A DNA stretch of 64,000 nucleotides from Nonomuraea thailandensis (GCF_024172165.1 NZ_JAMZEB010000001.1:124001-188000); one strand, 5' to 3'; shown: positions 1 through 9,983, counted from the first letter of the stretch. The notes: a model not told the origin generated them from the sequence alone. Numbers and translations: made by a program.

Positions 1-73
1 ATCACTGGTCTGCCTGCCTGACGTGGTCGGCACGCACCGTCCTCGGATGTCCCCCAAGCCGATGAGGGTGCAC

Positions 74-1143
74 ATGACACAGTTCAAGAAGCCCAAGGCG
101 CGACGAATCGTGGGCGGGGTCGACTCGCATGCCGATACTCACCACGCTGCGGTGGTGTTGATGAACGGGCGCCGGGTCGCCGACCGCGAGTTCCCTGCGA
201 CGGGAGCGGGGTACGCGGACCTGCTGGAGTGGATGCGGTCCTTCGGCCGGCTGCATGCGGTGGGGGTGGAGGGGACCGGTTCCTATGGTGCCGACCTCAC
301 TCGTCACCTGAGCAGCGCGAAGATCAAGGTGGTCGAGGTCAATCGCCCTGATCGCCAGCAGCGCAGGACAAGGGCAAGTCCGATCCGCTGGACTCCTACT
401 CCGCGGCCGAGGCCGTCCTCGCCGGCAGAGCTCACGCCGTCCCGAAGAGCGGAAACGGAGTGGCCGAATTGATCCGTGTGCTGCACGTGGTCCGCGCCGG
501 CGCAGTGAAGGCACGCACCGCCTGCCTCAACGAGCTGCAGGCGCTGCTCGTCACCGCCCCGGCCGAGCTTCGCGAGCAGTCGGCCGGCCTGAAGAAGGCC
601 CGGCTCGCCGATGCCTGCTCCCGGTTAAGGCCTTCCGCCGATCTGACCGACCCCGCCCAAAGTGTCAAGGCTGCGCTGCGGCACCTCGCGGCTCGCTACC
701 GCGCCCTCAGCGCAGAAATCGACGCCGCCTTCGACCAGTTGAAAGCCCTGATCGAGCAGGCCCGGCCCGAGTTGCTGACCGTCAAAGGCCTGGGCGTCGA
801 GACTGCTGCGCAGCTGCTGGTCACCTGCGGCGACAACCCCGACCGGTTGCGCTCCGAGGGATCGTTCGCGGCCTTGTGCGGGGTGTCGCCCGTCCCCGCT
901 TCCAGCGGCAAAACACGACGTCACCGCCTCAACCGTGGCGGCGATCGGCAGGCCAACCGAGCCCTGTATGTGGTCGTGCTGTCTCGCATGTCCTGCGATC
1001 CATCCACCCGCGCCTACGTCGAACGCAGAACCACCGACGGGTTGTCCAAGAGAGAGATCATCCGCTGCCTGAAGCGATACGTCGCTCGCCAGCTCTACAA
1101 GATGCTCGTCCGTCCTCAGGCGCCAAACGTCCATTTCGCTTGA
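74..1143 (+). pseudogene. IS110-family transposase, frameshifted
   Basis: IS110 transposases use an N-terminal RuvC-like DEDD domain and a C-terminal transposase_20 domain, guided in related elements by a bridge RNA. The first part (from ATG 74) reads GGVDSHADTHHAAVV, with the first catalytic Asp, and later VEGTGSYGADL. The frame then breaks near 358-368 and resumes one frame over with DKGKSDPLDSYSAAEA, which carries the conserved KSD-LDA stretch. The C-terminal half has VKGLGVETAAQLL and the FAALCGVSPVPASSGK and NRGGDRQANRAL blocks typical of transposase_20. One base is missing at the break, so the gene is probably dead. Only 73 bases of the left flank are inside the window, so a bridge RNA cannot be assessed. 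Confidence 0.88.
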
Positions 1144-1174
1144 CAAGCCATAGAAGCATCGTGCTGCCGTCGAT

Positions 1175-1918
1175 TTGTCGCGCTCAACGCTGAACTACGT
1201 GGCCGGCATCATCCGCCGCCACCGCAAGGCCATCGGCTCCACCTGGCGGCGGCTCAACTCCGCCCAGCAAGCCCTGCTGGTCCTGGTCTACCTGCGCAAA
1301 GGCGAGACGTACACCGAGCTCGGCGCCGGGTTCGGCATCTCGATCGCCACCGCCTGGCGGTACGTGGAAGAGACCGTGGCCCTGCTGCGCGCCCGCGCCG
1401 TCACGCTCGACCGCGCCTTACGCCAGGCCACCCGTAACGGGCTGCACTACCTGGTGCTGGACGGCATGCTCATCCCCACCGACCGTGTGCACGCCGACCG
1501 GCCGTACTACTCGGCCAAACACCGCATGCACGGCATGAACGTCCAGGTCATCGCCTCCCCAGACGGCACCATCATCTGGACCTCCGGCTCGTTGCCGGGC
1601 AGCATCCACGACCTGACCGCCGCCCGCATCTGGGGCATCCTGCGCGCGCTGGCGCAGGCCGGCGTGCTGACGCTGGCCGACAAGGGCTACCAAGGCGCCG
1701 AAGGCCCAGTCGCCACGCCGTACAAAGGCCGCAACAAACCCGCCTCACAGAAGGCGGCCAACCGCTCCCACGCCCGGCTCCGCGGACCAGGCGAACGCGC
1801 CAACGCCCAGCTCAAAAGCTGGCGCATCCTCCGCAAGCTCCGCTGCTGCCCGCACAAGGCAGGCCAGCTCTGCAAGGCAATCGCCGTCCTGCAAAACTAC
1901 GAGCTCACCCGAGGATGA
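1175..1918 (+). CDS. IS5-type DDE transposase (HTH_Tnp_4/DDE_Tnp_4), probably 5'-clipped
   Basis: This 247-residue protein has an N-terminal helix-turn-helix (about residues 25-60, YTELGAGFGISIATAWRYV) and a DDE endonuclease core. Asp is seen in YLVLDGMLIPTDRV, a second Asp in LTLADKGYQGAEG, and an acidic residue in GPGERANAQLKSWRI. The TTG at 1175 is the first usable start. The frame is open back to 1154 and its upstream residues (AVDL) still resemble the family, where a few more residues usually precede LSRSTLNYV. The element start was therefore probably lost when the IS110 upstream was inserted. No terminal inverted repeats were identified. Codon use matches the neighbours. Confidence 0.85.
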   Translation: MSRSTLNYVAGIIRRHRKAIGSTWRRLNSAQQALLVLVYLRKGETYTELGAGFGISIATAWRYVEETVALLRARAVTLDRALRQATRNGLHYLVLDGMLIPTDRVHADRPYYSAKHRMHGMNVQVIASPDGTIIWTSGSLPGSIHDLTAARIWGILRALAQAGVLTLADKGYQGAEGPVATPYKGRNKPASQKAANRSHARLRGPGERANAQLKSWRILRKLRCCPHKAGQLCKAIAVLQNYELTRG

Positions 1919-2731
1919 AAAGGGCTCACTGGTGTGACGTTCACGTGTCGCTCCTTCGCCGATTAGCCTCCGCCACTTGGGACATCGGTCAAGCGGAACC
2001 TCGAGAGAGTGTCTTCTGCTCATCTACGGCCGATGGCGTCGCGCATCCGTGCGGCCTCCGAGGTCCTCCCCGCTGCAGTAGTGCGCAACATGTCGCGACA
2101 AGTCGACGGCATCGCCGCGCTCGCCTCTCTCGGCGAATGTGCTCTATATGTCAAGGAGGGTAAAACATGCTGCAAAATGGTGAATCATTGATTGACATTG
2201 ACGCGGAAGGTCAAATGCGAAGAGCGTTGTGAGCTTGTGCATGTCTGGTCGAATGCTTTTGACGCGTACCTGGCGGGCGCTCAGCTCGAGCGCTGCATGG
2301 ACCGCTTGGGCCGGGAACTTCTGAAGGCCAAGCAACGGCGCAGGTTCTCCGAACTGAACGACGTGATCGCCCGGTGGCGCATGAAACCGACCCGCTGGGC
2401 AACGTGCTCGTACGTAAAGCTCGCGGTGGGAGCAAGTGCGCGCCTTCGCAGAGCAGGGGACAGGCCGAGCGAAACTGACCATGAGGAGATGACGACACAC
2501 CAGCTGAATCTCAGGTCGCGCATCGTGCCATAGCCGCCCCTGCAGGCTCTGGACACAGGGCGATGAGGCCTTCCCTCGCGCCTGACGAGGGCGTGCCGGT
2601 CCACGCGCCCGGCGCAGGAACGACGCGTCCCAAGGAGGGGCTCTCCAAGAGAGAGGCATCAGCGCCCGGCGGCTCCAAGGGGCCCTGACTCAGCGGCATG
2701 TCGCCACCAGAGCGCGAGGGCATGTCGAGAC
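1919..2731. other. about 0.8 kb with no recognisable gene
   Basis: Only short overlapping open frames with arginine- and serine-rich translations occur on both strands. None has a recognisable domain together with a convincing ribosome site. An AAGGAGGG-like purine run at 2153-2160 is not followed by a plausible long frame. This looks like decayed intergenic DNA. Confidence 0.5.
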
Positions 2732-3067
2732 TTAGTGGGCGGCTTCGTACTTCTCCACGACGCTGGACGCGATGCGACCGCGTTCGCTGACCGGTAGGCC
2801 ATTAATCTTGGCCCACTGTCGGATCTCGGCGCTCTTCTGCCGGCTCATAGCCTTCGAGTTGCCAGCACGCCCGCGGGGAGCCTTCCTGGCCAAGCTCTCC
2901 CGACGTGCATGCTGAACAAAGGGTGTCAGTGCCTCTCTGAGTTTCTTGGCGTTCGAGGAGCTGAGGTCGATCTCGAAGGCGGAACCATCGATTGCGAAAT
3001 TGATGGTTTCGGCGGCCTCGCCCCCGTCCAGATCATCGATGAGGAGTTCTTGTATCTGCCTGGCCAT
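2732..3067 (-). CDS. lsr2: Lsr2-family nucleoid-associated protein
   Basis: Lsr2 is the actinobacterial H-NS analogue. It bridges AT-rich DNA and silences horizontally acquired genes. The 111-residue product has the N-terminal dimerisation domain (MARQIQELLIDDLDGGEA, then TINFAIDGSAFEIDLS) and a C-terminal Arg-rich DNA-binding domain ending IRQWAKINGLPVSERGRI. There the canonical AT-hook-like RGR sequence reads ERGRI. ATG 3067 is preferred to GTG 3073 because GGAG (3073-3076) sits 5 nt upstream of it. The linker KAPRGRAGNSKAMSRQ is basic. Full-length for the family. A plausible role here is silencing of the foreign DNA around it, which is inference. Confidence 0.95.
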   Translation of the reverse strand: MARQIQELLIDDLDGGEAAETINFAIDGSAFEIDLSSSNAKKLREALTPFVQHARRESLARKAPRGRAGNSKAMSRQKSAEIRQWAKINGLPVSERGRIASSVVEKYEAAH

Positions 3068-3076
3068 CGGCACTCC

Positions 3077-4250
3077 ATGCAGGTAGTTACGCTACAACTG
3101 ATAACTACCAACATAGCGGTACAACGTTCCTAGGCGCACGGACGCATGCCAAATCGTCGCGGATTGGCTGCGGCCCGACCGGAACGCGCTGTCGGTTTCG
3201 CGCTCGCCAGCGAGAACCAGCGATGACTCGCGTGGCGGAAGTAGCATCCGCTCATGCGGTGCAATGCGCTGGCCGGGCGTGCGGCCTCGATACGATCCCT
3301 GAGTGTGCGTCCTGAGCGGGGAGCCGAAGATGCCGACCGTCACGCAGATACGCCGATCGGCGCCGGTCACCACAACCACGCCGGGCGAGGTCACCTGGCT
3401 TCGGGTACACAAACGCCATAGGCAACTCGCGCGCGCAAGGCATATTGCTCGACCGACCTGTACAGGGTCGCCTTCTCATCCAAATGCCGACATTCTGCGA
3501 ATCAAGGGAGGGGAGCGGCCAAGGCGCGGCGCCGTCTCCGCGGTGTCCCCGGTGGGGAGTCTGCACTGGCCCGCGACAGGGATCCGGGCCAGGAGCAACG
3601 CAATCGAGCAGCTGTGCCTGCCTTTGCGCACGAATCAGCATCCCTGGTGGGTGGGCAGACGCACAGGAAAGCCGTCAGCGTCCAGGCGGAGGTTCTGGAC
3701 AGGACAGAGCGCCGGTGCTCGCCGGCGGGGAGGCGGCTGCGGGCACGGTGCCGAGGAGGTGTTCGAGGGGGAGTCGGTGCTCACCACAGCCCGCAGGCGG
3801 ACATCAGATCGTACAGTCGATGTCGCAGCGCTTCTCGGACGATGTCCCGCGCCCGATCGTGCACGGCTCCGCACGTGCAGGTCAGCAGGCTGTCAACCGA
3901 AATCTACACTGTAAAGGCGTCTGTCTGTAGTGAATCGATCCCACCCGCGTCACCCACATCCGCTCCTGCGAGATGCGCAACGCCATCATCGGGTTGGTGC
4001 ATGTGCAGGCGCCGGCGCGTGGAGGAAGGGCTGAAACCGGGCACCGGGCAGTTGACCTCCTGACTCGTGTCCGCCTCCATGCGTTCTCTCGCTTACATCA
4101 ACGATGTCCTGGACGCTCCGATCATGTTCGGCGTACCCAAGGCACGGTCAACGATCAACTGGCCGAATGGCGCGACTTCGTGCCCGCCCTCCGGCACACA
4201 CGCGAGGGCTGCCCGTGCTTGAGACGTCGAAGGCCGCAGCCTGCTGACCG
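3077..4250. other. about 1.2 kb with no supported gene
   Basis: Several overlapping frames are open on both strands, but their translations are low-complexity and Arg/Pro-rich with no domain I recognise. No frame has a clear ribosome site. The right part (4080-4250) may hold scrambled upstream pieces of the sulfatase remnant that follows. Confidence 0.4.
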
Positions 4251-4254
4251 CCGC

Positions 4255-4540
4255 ATCCGGGGCGCGACCCTCTGCACGGCAAGCACGGCCTGTTCGCCCG
4301 GCGACTGCACTGGCTCACCGACGGGCACCACATGTAGGTGGCATGTCCGGCGATGGCCACGATCAGTTCTTCGACCTGGAGCAGGATCCTGGGGAGCTGC
4401 GAGACCTGGCTGCTTGCCCGGAGCGGTCCGCCGAGGTGGCCGCGTGCAGAGCGCGCCTGATCACGGAAGTGACCGGCAGGAAGGTCTCGTGGCCGGCAAC
4501 AGGCTGGTGCCCGGCCGTACCTGGTGACAGTGCTCGCCGG
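4255..4540 (+). pseudogene. sulfatase C-terminal remnant
   Basis: Translation over 4270-4340 reads KHGLFARRLHWLTDGHH and then, in another frame from about 4343, GDGHDQFFDLEQDPGELRDL followed by AACPERSAEVAACRARLI. This is the typical tail of type I (formylglycine) sulfatases, in which a WLTDG strand precedes the FDLE-DPGE-NLA motif. The catalytic N-terminal part (C/S-x-P-x-R) is not visible upstream. There is a stop (TAG at 4336) and a frame change, so this is a dead 3' fragment. Its position next to a GH154 hydrolase and a sugar importer suggests the locus once handled a sulfated glycan. Family resemblance is from memory, not from an alignment. Confidence 0.55.
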
Positions 4541-4598
4541 CGGCCGCGTGCGCCGAACCCAGGGGTGACATGGGCCCGGGCAGACGGCAGACAGGGAG

Positions 4599-6399
4599 TC
4601 ACGCCCGCAGACCCTGTCGGGTGACGATGTGGTGTTCGCCGTCGGGCCAGATCACGGTCACCCGGTCGGAGCCGACCTCGGCACGAACCTGCGCGTGGCC
4701 GTCGCTTGCTTCGTCGCCGTGGGCGTCGCCACGTTGCAGCACGGCGAGCGACACCGCCCAGCCGTCCGCGGTCACGCCCTCCAGGGCAGGGACGAGCGCC
4801 GGGCGTCCGAAGGCGGTCCCTTCGGGAGCCTGCATGACCGTGGCGGTGCCGTAACCGTGCAGGCCGTACAGCTGGGAGCGGAGCCCGTCCCGCCCGGTGA
4901 GGGTGACCGACAGCGCGCCGTGCTCGGCGGTGGCGTGGGGGAGTGCCCATCCCGTCTGGCGGACCTGGGATTCGGGGCTCACCAGGTGGATTCGCACTTC
5001 CGCCGCGCCGCGCAGCAGGCTGGTGCTCACGATGCCGGCCGCGGTGGACGCCGCCCACACGATGTCGCCGCCCCACCAGGCGTCGTCCGTCGCAGGCGCC
5101 TTGCGCCGCCCGGCGCCTCCCGGCTTCAGCGGCCCGCGGGGCGCGAGGGTGCCGTCGGCGCCGACGAGGCCAAAGTGGTTGTCCGGGACGTCGCCAGCGG
5201 TGGTGGGGCCGGTGTGGCTGGAGTAGGCGTAGCGGTCGTAGAGCGGGTCGGCGTGGTCGTGCCGGATGCCGTGGTTGAGCACCTTCGCCAGCCCGTCGCC
5301 GTTCCCCGCCACGAAACCGGGCCCCTCCAGGGCCGCCGCACCGGCGGGGCCGGGCTCCTCGGTCGCCGTCCAGAGCGGATGGTCGGCGGGGGCCAGGAGC
5401 CCGGCGAAGGCCTTGGCCGCCCAGTACGGTGAGGCCGACCCCGAGTACGGCTGCAGCGTCGCCTCGTGCGGCCCGCCAGCCCAGCGTCAGCAGGTTTTCG
5501 GGCGACAGCATGTCGTGCTCCAGGAAGTGACGTACGGAGCCGGAGGCCAGCCGCCGGGTCGCTCCCGGGGACAGGGGAGTGCTGCCGGTCACCGCGCCGA
5601 GCATGAGCGCGGCGAGGGTGGCGAAGCGGTAGGTCATCGACCGCCCCAGGTAGAGCGGTTCTCCGTCGGAGCCGAAGGTCAGTGCGTAGCTGTCCAGGAA
5701 GGTCCGCAACCGTCCGTGGTGCTCGGGCATCGGCGTCTTGGACAGCAGCCCGTACAGGACGGGGTAGAAGTGCAGCGCCCAGCCGTTGTAGTGGTCGAAG
5801 GCTCGGTTGTCGCCGTCGGTGTACCAGCCGTCGCCGGCGTACCAGCCCTCGATCCTGGCCAGCCCGCGCTCGATCGCCGCTCGTGCGGCCTGCTCCTGCA
5901 GCCCGGCGGCGGCCAGGAAGCCGCCCACGGTGACGGGGAACAGCCACCAGTTGTTGGGTGCGGGCTCGTGGTCGAACACGGTGGCCAGGTAGCCGCCGAG
6001 CCGCTCGCGCTGCGCGCCGGTGAGGGTGTCCCACAGGTGCTCGCGGGTCAGCCAGAGCCCCAGTGCCAGGGACGCCGCCTCTACCATGGGCTGGAACCGG
6101 TCGGCCACGGCCGGCCAGACGTCCGGCCCGGTGACCAGCCCCGGCCGGTACGGCTCCAGCAGTTCGGCGGGCCCGCCCCCGGCCACGCGGAAGGCCGCGA
6201 TCAGGAACGGCCTGGCGAACCCCTCCATTCCGTCGCAGTCGGACCAACTCGCTCGCCCCGGCAGCCGGATCGTCGCGCCGTCGGCCGACCGGTACGGCTC
6301 CACCGCCGCCAGCAACCCGTCGGCCAGCGCCTCCCAGTGGGCCCTGGTCCACCCGGTGTACGGGCTGAGCGTTCGGTCTTCTGGCGGCAGGCAGAGCAT
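4599..6399 (-). pseudogene. DUF2264 / GH154-type glycoside hydrolase, frameshifted
   Basis: DUF2264 proteins are about 600-residue cytoplasmic hydrolases; some belong to GH154, active on uronic-acid glycans. The N-terminal 300 residues are intact: SPYTGWTRAHWEALADGLL, then GRASWSDCDGMEGFARPFL, NNWWLFPVTVGGFL, DGWYTDGDNRAFDHYNGWAL and LYLGRSMTYRFATLAALML. At 5472-5476 one extra base breaks the frame inside the hallmark motif, whose restored reading is GPHEATLQPYSG. The other frame continues SASPYWAAKAFAGLLAPADH to the natural stop at 4599. GGAG lies about 8 nt before ATG 6399. The gene diverges from the regulator at 6572 and shares an operator motif with the importer. A sequencing error in the G/C run cannot be excluded. 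Confidence 0.85.
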
Positions 6400-6491
6400 G
6401 ACGGGACTCCAGATCAGGCACGGGGGATCGCTGTCGTAGCGCGGGCCGACTGTAGTGCGCGGCCTCGCCGCGCCACAAGAGCGTCTGATCG

Positions 6492-6518
6492 AACGAAAGA
6501 ATATCGCTCATAACGAAA
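6492..6518. promoter_or_regulatory. candidate operator for the DeoR/LacI-type regulator
   Basis: Two copies of AACGAAA (6492-6498 and 6512-6518) are spaced 20 bp apart, two helical turns, between the divergent hydrolase (start 6399) and regulator (start 6572) genes. The second copy lies in TCATAACGAAA (6508-6518), whose reverse complement TTTCGTTATGA recurs exactly at 7635-7644 before the importer operon. Confidence 0.5.
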
Positions 6519-6571
6519 CCTGTGTCCGCTAGGATCCTCCTCATCGATCCGGCCCCCCGAAGGAGCCCCCT

Positions 6572-7618
6572 GTGTCCGTCGAGCAGCGTCACCGACTCAT
6601 CCTCCGTCAGCTTCGCGACCGGGGCTCGATCCGCCTGACCGAGCTGGTCGAGGTGCTGGGCGTCTCGGCGGTCACTCTGCGCAGGGACGTCGAACATCTG
6701 GCCGAGCAGGGCCTGCTGGTCCGGGTGCACGGCGGCGTCACGCTCCCGCCGGAAGCCGAGCGGGCCCCGGCCGGTCAGGCCGCCGCCGGGCTGACCATCG
6801 GCATGCTGGTGCCGTCGGCCCACTACTACTACCCCGGGGTGATCAAGGGGGCGCAGGAGCGGGCGGCCCAGGCCGGGGCGCGGCTGGTGCTGGGGATCTC
6901 CCGCTACGAGGACGAGGAGGACCGCGCCCAGGTGCGCCAGCTCGCCGAGGGCGGCGTCGACGGGCTGTTGCTGACCCCGAGCAGGCAGCCGGACGACTCG
7001 CACGTCGCCTGGCTGGCCGGGCTGCACGTGCCGGCCGTGCTGGTGGAGCGGCGCATCGAGCTGGCCGGCCCCGCCTCGATGCTCGACTCGGTGGCCTCCG
7101 ACCACGCCCACGGCGCCTACCTCGGCGTACGCCACCTGGCCGAGCTGGGACACCGCCGGCTCGCGCTGGTCGCCTACCAGAGCCCGACCACGCCGAGGAT
7201 CAAGGCGGGCGTGCTGGCCGGGGCCGCCGCCCTGGGCCTGGAGCCGCCGAAGGAGCTCGTCATCGACCGCGAGCGCCCCGTGGAGCAGCTCATCGAGCGG
7301 GTGCTGCGGCTGGTGCGGCGGGACGGCGTGAGCGGGCTGGTCGTGCACAACGACGAGGACGCGCTGACGCTGGTGCGCCAGCTCGCAGCGGCCGGCGTGC
7401 AGATCCCCGGCGAGGTGTCGCTGGTGGCCTACGACGATGAGGTGGCGAGCTTCTGCTCGCCCTCGCTCACGGCGGTCGCGCCACCGAAGCTGCACGTCGG
7501 CCGGTGTGCCGTGGACATGCTGATCATGCGGATCGCCGAGGGCCCCGCCACCCCCGGGCGCCACCTGGCGCTGCTGCCCGAGCTGCGCGCCCGCGAGTCC
7601 TCGGCGGCCCCGCGCTGA
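6572..7618 (+). CDS. DeoR-type HTH / LacI-type sensor hybrid transcriptional regulator
   Basis: The 348-residue protein starts with a DeoR winged HTH (residues 1-55: RHRLILRQLRDRGSIRLTEL, VSAVTLRRDVEHLAEQGLL, VRVHGGV). A periplasmic-binding-protein-like sensor domain of the LacI/GalR type follows (TIGMLVPSAHYYYPGVIKGA from about residue 72, VDGLLLTPSRQ, HLAELGHRRLALVAYQSP, GEVSLVAYDDEVASFCSPSL). Such hybrids bind a sugar ligand and repress neighbouring catabolic genes. GTG 6572 is chosen because AAGGAG (6560-6565) lies 6 nt upstream. It sits between the GH154 gene and the sugar importer, with related operator motifs on both sides, so it most likely controls both. The ligand is unknown. Confidence 0.88.
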   Translation: MSVEQRHRLILRQLRDRGSIRLTELVEVLGVSAVTLRRDVEHLAEQGLLVRVHGGVTLPPEAERAPAGQAAAGLTIGMLVPSAHYYYPGVIKGAQERAAQAGARLVLGISRYEDEEDRAQVRQLAEGGVDGLLLTPSRQPDDSHVAWLAGLHVPAVLVERRIELAGPASMLDSVASDHAHGAYLGVRHLAELGHRRLALVAYQSPTTPRIKAGVLAGAAALGLEPPKELVIDRERPVEQLIERVLRLVRRDGVSGLVVHNDEDALTLVRQLAAAGVQIPGEVSLVAYDDEVASFCSPSLTAVAPPKLHVGRCAVDMLIMRIAEGPATPGRHLALLPELRARESSAAPR

Positions 7619-7634
7619 CGAGGCTTCGAAGCTA

Positions 7635-7663
7635 TTTCGTTATGATCGATTCGATCGTAACGA
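7635..7663. promoter_or_regulatory. near-perfect palindromic operator before the importer operon
   Basis: CGTTATGATCGA (7638-7649) and TCGATCGTAACG (7651-7662) form an inverted repeat matching at 11 of 12 positions around T7650. The left arm with its flank (TTTCGTTATGA, 7634/5-7644) repeats the site at 6508-6518 in inverted orientation. It lies about 60-85 bp before the binding-protein start, where a repressor could block the promoter. Confidence 0.65.
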
Positions 7664-7722
7664 CTGGACAGCCGCCGAGGAGTGAGCGAATGATGCTCTA
7701 GCGATCGACTCGGAGGTCTGTG

Positions 7723-9030
7723 ATGAAACGGAAGCACGTCGCTGGTGTGGCCGGGCTGGTGCTGGCGGCCACGGTGCTGGCGGGCTGCGGCAGCGGAGAG
7801 GCTGGCGGCGGGGAGGGCAAGCCCGCGGCCGGCCCCGAGCGGATCGTGTTCTGGGGCTGGGCCAAGGGCACCAAGGAAGTGGTCGACGCCTTCAACAAGG
7901 CGCACACCGACATCCAGGTCACCTTCGAGGAGATCCCCTCGGGCAACGCCGGCGGCTACGCCAAGTTCTCCAACGCCATCAAGGCGGGCAACGCGCCCGA
8001 CCTGATGTCGGTGGAGTACCCGCAGGTGCCCGACTTCGTCACGCAGGGCGCGCTGGAGGACATCACCGCCCAGGCCGCGGACGTCAAACCCCGATACCCC
8101 GCCAGCGTCTTCCAGCTCGTCGAGCTGGGCGGAAAGACCTGGTCGCTGCCGCTGGACGCCGCGCCGCAGGTCTTCATCTACCGCAAGGACCTGTTCGCCA
8201 AGCACAACATCGAGGCGCCGAAGACCTGGGACGACTTCAGGGCCGCCGCGCAGCAGGTGAAGAAGGCCGACGAAGGAGCCCGCATCGGCAGCTTCTTCCC
8301 CGACGACCCCAACCTGCTGGCCACCTTCGCCTGGCAGGCCGGCGGCAAGTGGTTCGGCTCCGACGGCGACGCCTGGAAGATCACCATCGACGACGAGCCC
8401 ACGAAGAAGGTCGCCGCCTACTGGCAGGACCTGATCAAGAACGACTTGGTCAAGGTGCAGCCCACCTTCAGCCAGGAGTGGATCTCCTCCATCGCCAAGG
8501 ACGAGGTGTGGGGCTACCTCGGCGCCAACTGGTCGGCCGGCATGATCAAGAGCAACAACGCCCCGCAGAGCGGCAAGTGGACGGTCGCGCCCGCCCCGAA
8601 CTGGGGAACGCCCGCCAGCGGCATGTTCGGCGGCACCACCTACGCCGTCAGCAAGGGCAGCAAGCACATCGAGGCCGCCGTCAAGGTCGCCAAGTGGTTC
8701 ACCGGCGCACCCGAGGCGTGGCAGGCCCGGCTCGGCTCCGGCACCTCCAGCGCTTTCCCGGCCCAGGCCGAGCTCGTACCGGTCGCCTCCACGAGCTTCG
8801 ACACCGCCTTCTACGGCGGCCAGGACATCTACCAGGTCTTCCGCGACTCCTACGACACCATCCAGAGCGGCTGGGCGTGGGGGCCCAGCATGGTGCAGGT
8901 GCTGACCTCCTTCAAGGACCGGCTCGGGCAGGTCTCCGGCGGCACGACCACCGTGCCCGACGTGCTCACCCAGGTGCAGGCCGACACGGTCGCCGAGGTC
9001 AAGGGACGCGGGCTGGCCGTCGCCCCCTAG
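7723..9030 (+). CDS. ABC transporter sugar-binding lipoprotein (extracellular solute-binding protein family 1)
   Basis: This is the substrate-binding subunit of a CUT1-type carbohydrate importer. The 435-residue product has a lipoprotein signal: KRKHV, a hydrophobic stretch, then lipobox LAGC with Cys at about residue 22 and a Gly-rich linker. The mature domain shows IVFWGWAKGTKEVVDAFNKA, VTFEEIPSGNAGGYAKFSNA, APDLMSVEYPQVPDF and the C-terminal VAKWFTGAPEAWQARLG, typical of family 1 binding proteins. ATG 7723 fits CGGAGG (7711-7716) with a 6-nt spacer better than GTG 7720. It is the first gene of a four-gene operon with two permeases and a dehydrogenase. No ATPase gene is present, so a shared MsiK-like ATPase encoded elsewhere is likely. 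Confidence 0.93.
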   Translation: MKRKHVAGVAGLVLAATVLAGCGSGEAGGGEGKPAAGPERIVFWGWAKGTKEVVDAFNKAHTDIQVTFEEIPSGNAGGYAKFSNAIKAGNAPDLMSVEYPQVPDFVTQGALEDITAQAADVKPRYPASVFQLVELGGKTWSLPLDAAPQVFIYRKDLFAKHNIEAPKTWDDFRAAAQQVKKADEGARIGSFFPDDPNLLATFAWQAGGKWFGSDGDAWKITIDDEPTKKVAAYWQDLIKNDLVKVQPTFSQEWISSIAKDEVWGYLGANWSAGMIKSNNAPQSGKWTVAPAPNWGTPASGMFGGTTYAVSKGSKHIEAAVKVAKWFTGAPEAWQARLGSGTSSAFPAQAELVPVASTSFDTAFYGGQDIYQVFRDSYDTIQSGWAWGPSMVQVLTSFKDRLGQVSGGTTTVPDVLTQVQADTVAEVKGRGLAVAP

Positions 9031-9095
9031 AGCCCGCCGCACCCCCGCCGCCCGCCGCGGACACGCCGCGGCGAGCGCCGCTTGGAAGGAAACCG

Positions 9096-9983
9096 ATGTC
9101 CCCCACCACGCGATCGAGCGGCGGGCGCTGGGCGGTCCTGCTGCTCACCGCGCCGTTCTTCGTGCTGTTCACCGCCGTCGTCCTGGCCCCGCTCGGATAC
9201 GCGCTCTGGCTGAGCCTGTTCAAGGAGCAGTCGTCCGGGCTGGGGTTCGGCGGCGCCGAGAGCGTCTTCGCCGGCCTCGGCAACTACCTCGCCACCCTGG
9301 CCAACCCCGCCTTCCTCGACGGCTTCACCGTCGTCGCGCTGTACGCCGTCCTCTACATCCCGCTCATGCTCGGCGGTGCGCTCGCGCTGGCACTGCTGCT
9401 CGACTCCGGCGCCGCGATCGCGCGCAGGTTCTTCCAGCTCGCGCTGTTCATGCCGCACGTGGTGCCCGGCGTGATCGCCGGCCTGATCTGGCTGTACCTG
9501 TACCTGCCCGGCATCAGCCCCATCGTGGCCGCGCTCCGCGACGGCGGCATCGCCTGGGACTTCCTCGGCGAGCACGCGCTCAGCTCCGTGGTCAACGTCG
9601 CCGTGTGGGAATGGATCGGCTACAACATGATCATCTTCTTCGCCGCGCTGCAGGCCGTCCCGCGCGAGGTGCTGGAGGCGGCCACGATCGACGGCGCCGG
9701 CCCGGTGCGGGTGGCACTGCGGGTCAAGCTGCCCCTCATCAAGGGCGCGGTCATCACGGCGCTGCTGTTCACCATCATCGGCTCCCTGCAGCTGTTCAAC
9801 GAGCCGATGGTCATGGACGGCGTCAGCGACGGCATCGTCAGCACCTGGACCCCGAACATGTACGCCTACGCCGAGGCCTTCGGCAAGAACGACGTCGGCC
9901 AGGCCGCCGCCGCCTCGCTCCTGCTCGCCGTGCTGGCCGCCGTCCTGTCCTACTTCGTCACCACGTGGGGGAACAAGAAGTGA
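9096..9983 (+). CDS. sugar ABC transporter permease (MalF/UgpA-like)
   Basis: The 295-residue integral membrane protein has about six hydrophobic segments, the first being WAVLLLTAPFFVLFTAVVLA. The EAA loop that contacts the ATPase reads REVLEAATIDGAGPVRVALR (about residues 190-210), followed by the conserved K-P-L-I step. Start ATG 9096 has GGAAGGA 7 nt upstream. Its stop overlaps the next permease start (GTGA at 9980-9983), which implies translational coupling. It partners with the binding lipoprotein upstream and the permease downstream. Confidence 0.93.
   Translation: MSPTTRSSGGRWAVLLLTAPFFVLFTAVVLAPLGYALWLSLFKEQSSGLGFGGAESVFAGLGNYLATLANPAFLDGFTVVALYAVLYIPLMLGGALALALLLDSGAAIARRFFQLALFMPHVVPGVIAGLIWLYLYLPGISPIVAALRDGGIAWDFLGEHALSSVVNVAVWEWIGYNMIIFFAALQAVPREVLEAATIDGAGPVRVALRVKLPLIKGAVITALLFTIIGSLQLFNEPMVMDGVSDGIVSTWTPNMYAYAEAFGKNDVGQAAAASLLLAVLAAVLSYFVTTWGNKK

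Noticed and set aside
5126..7564. An 812-residue minus-strand reading across the regulator and hydrolase
   Set aside because: Its translation is Arg/Pro-rich low complexity; the real genes in other frames explain the region.
7429..9042. A 537-residue minus-strand reading opposite the binding protein
   Set aside because: Antisense shadow produced by high GC third positions; no domain is seen.
8349..9983. A single 544-residue reading covering the first permease
   Set aside because: Residues before ATG 9096 are an out-of-frame shadow of the binding protein gene. A ribosome site sits just before 9096.
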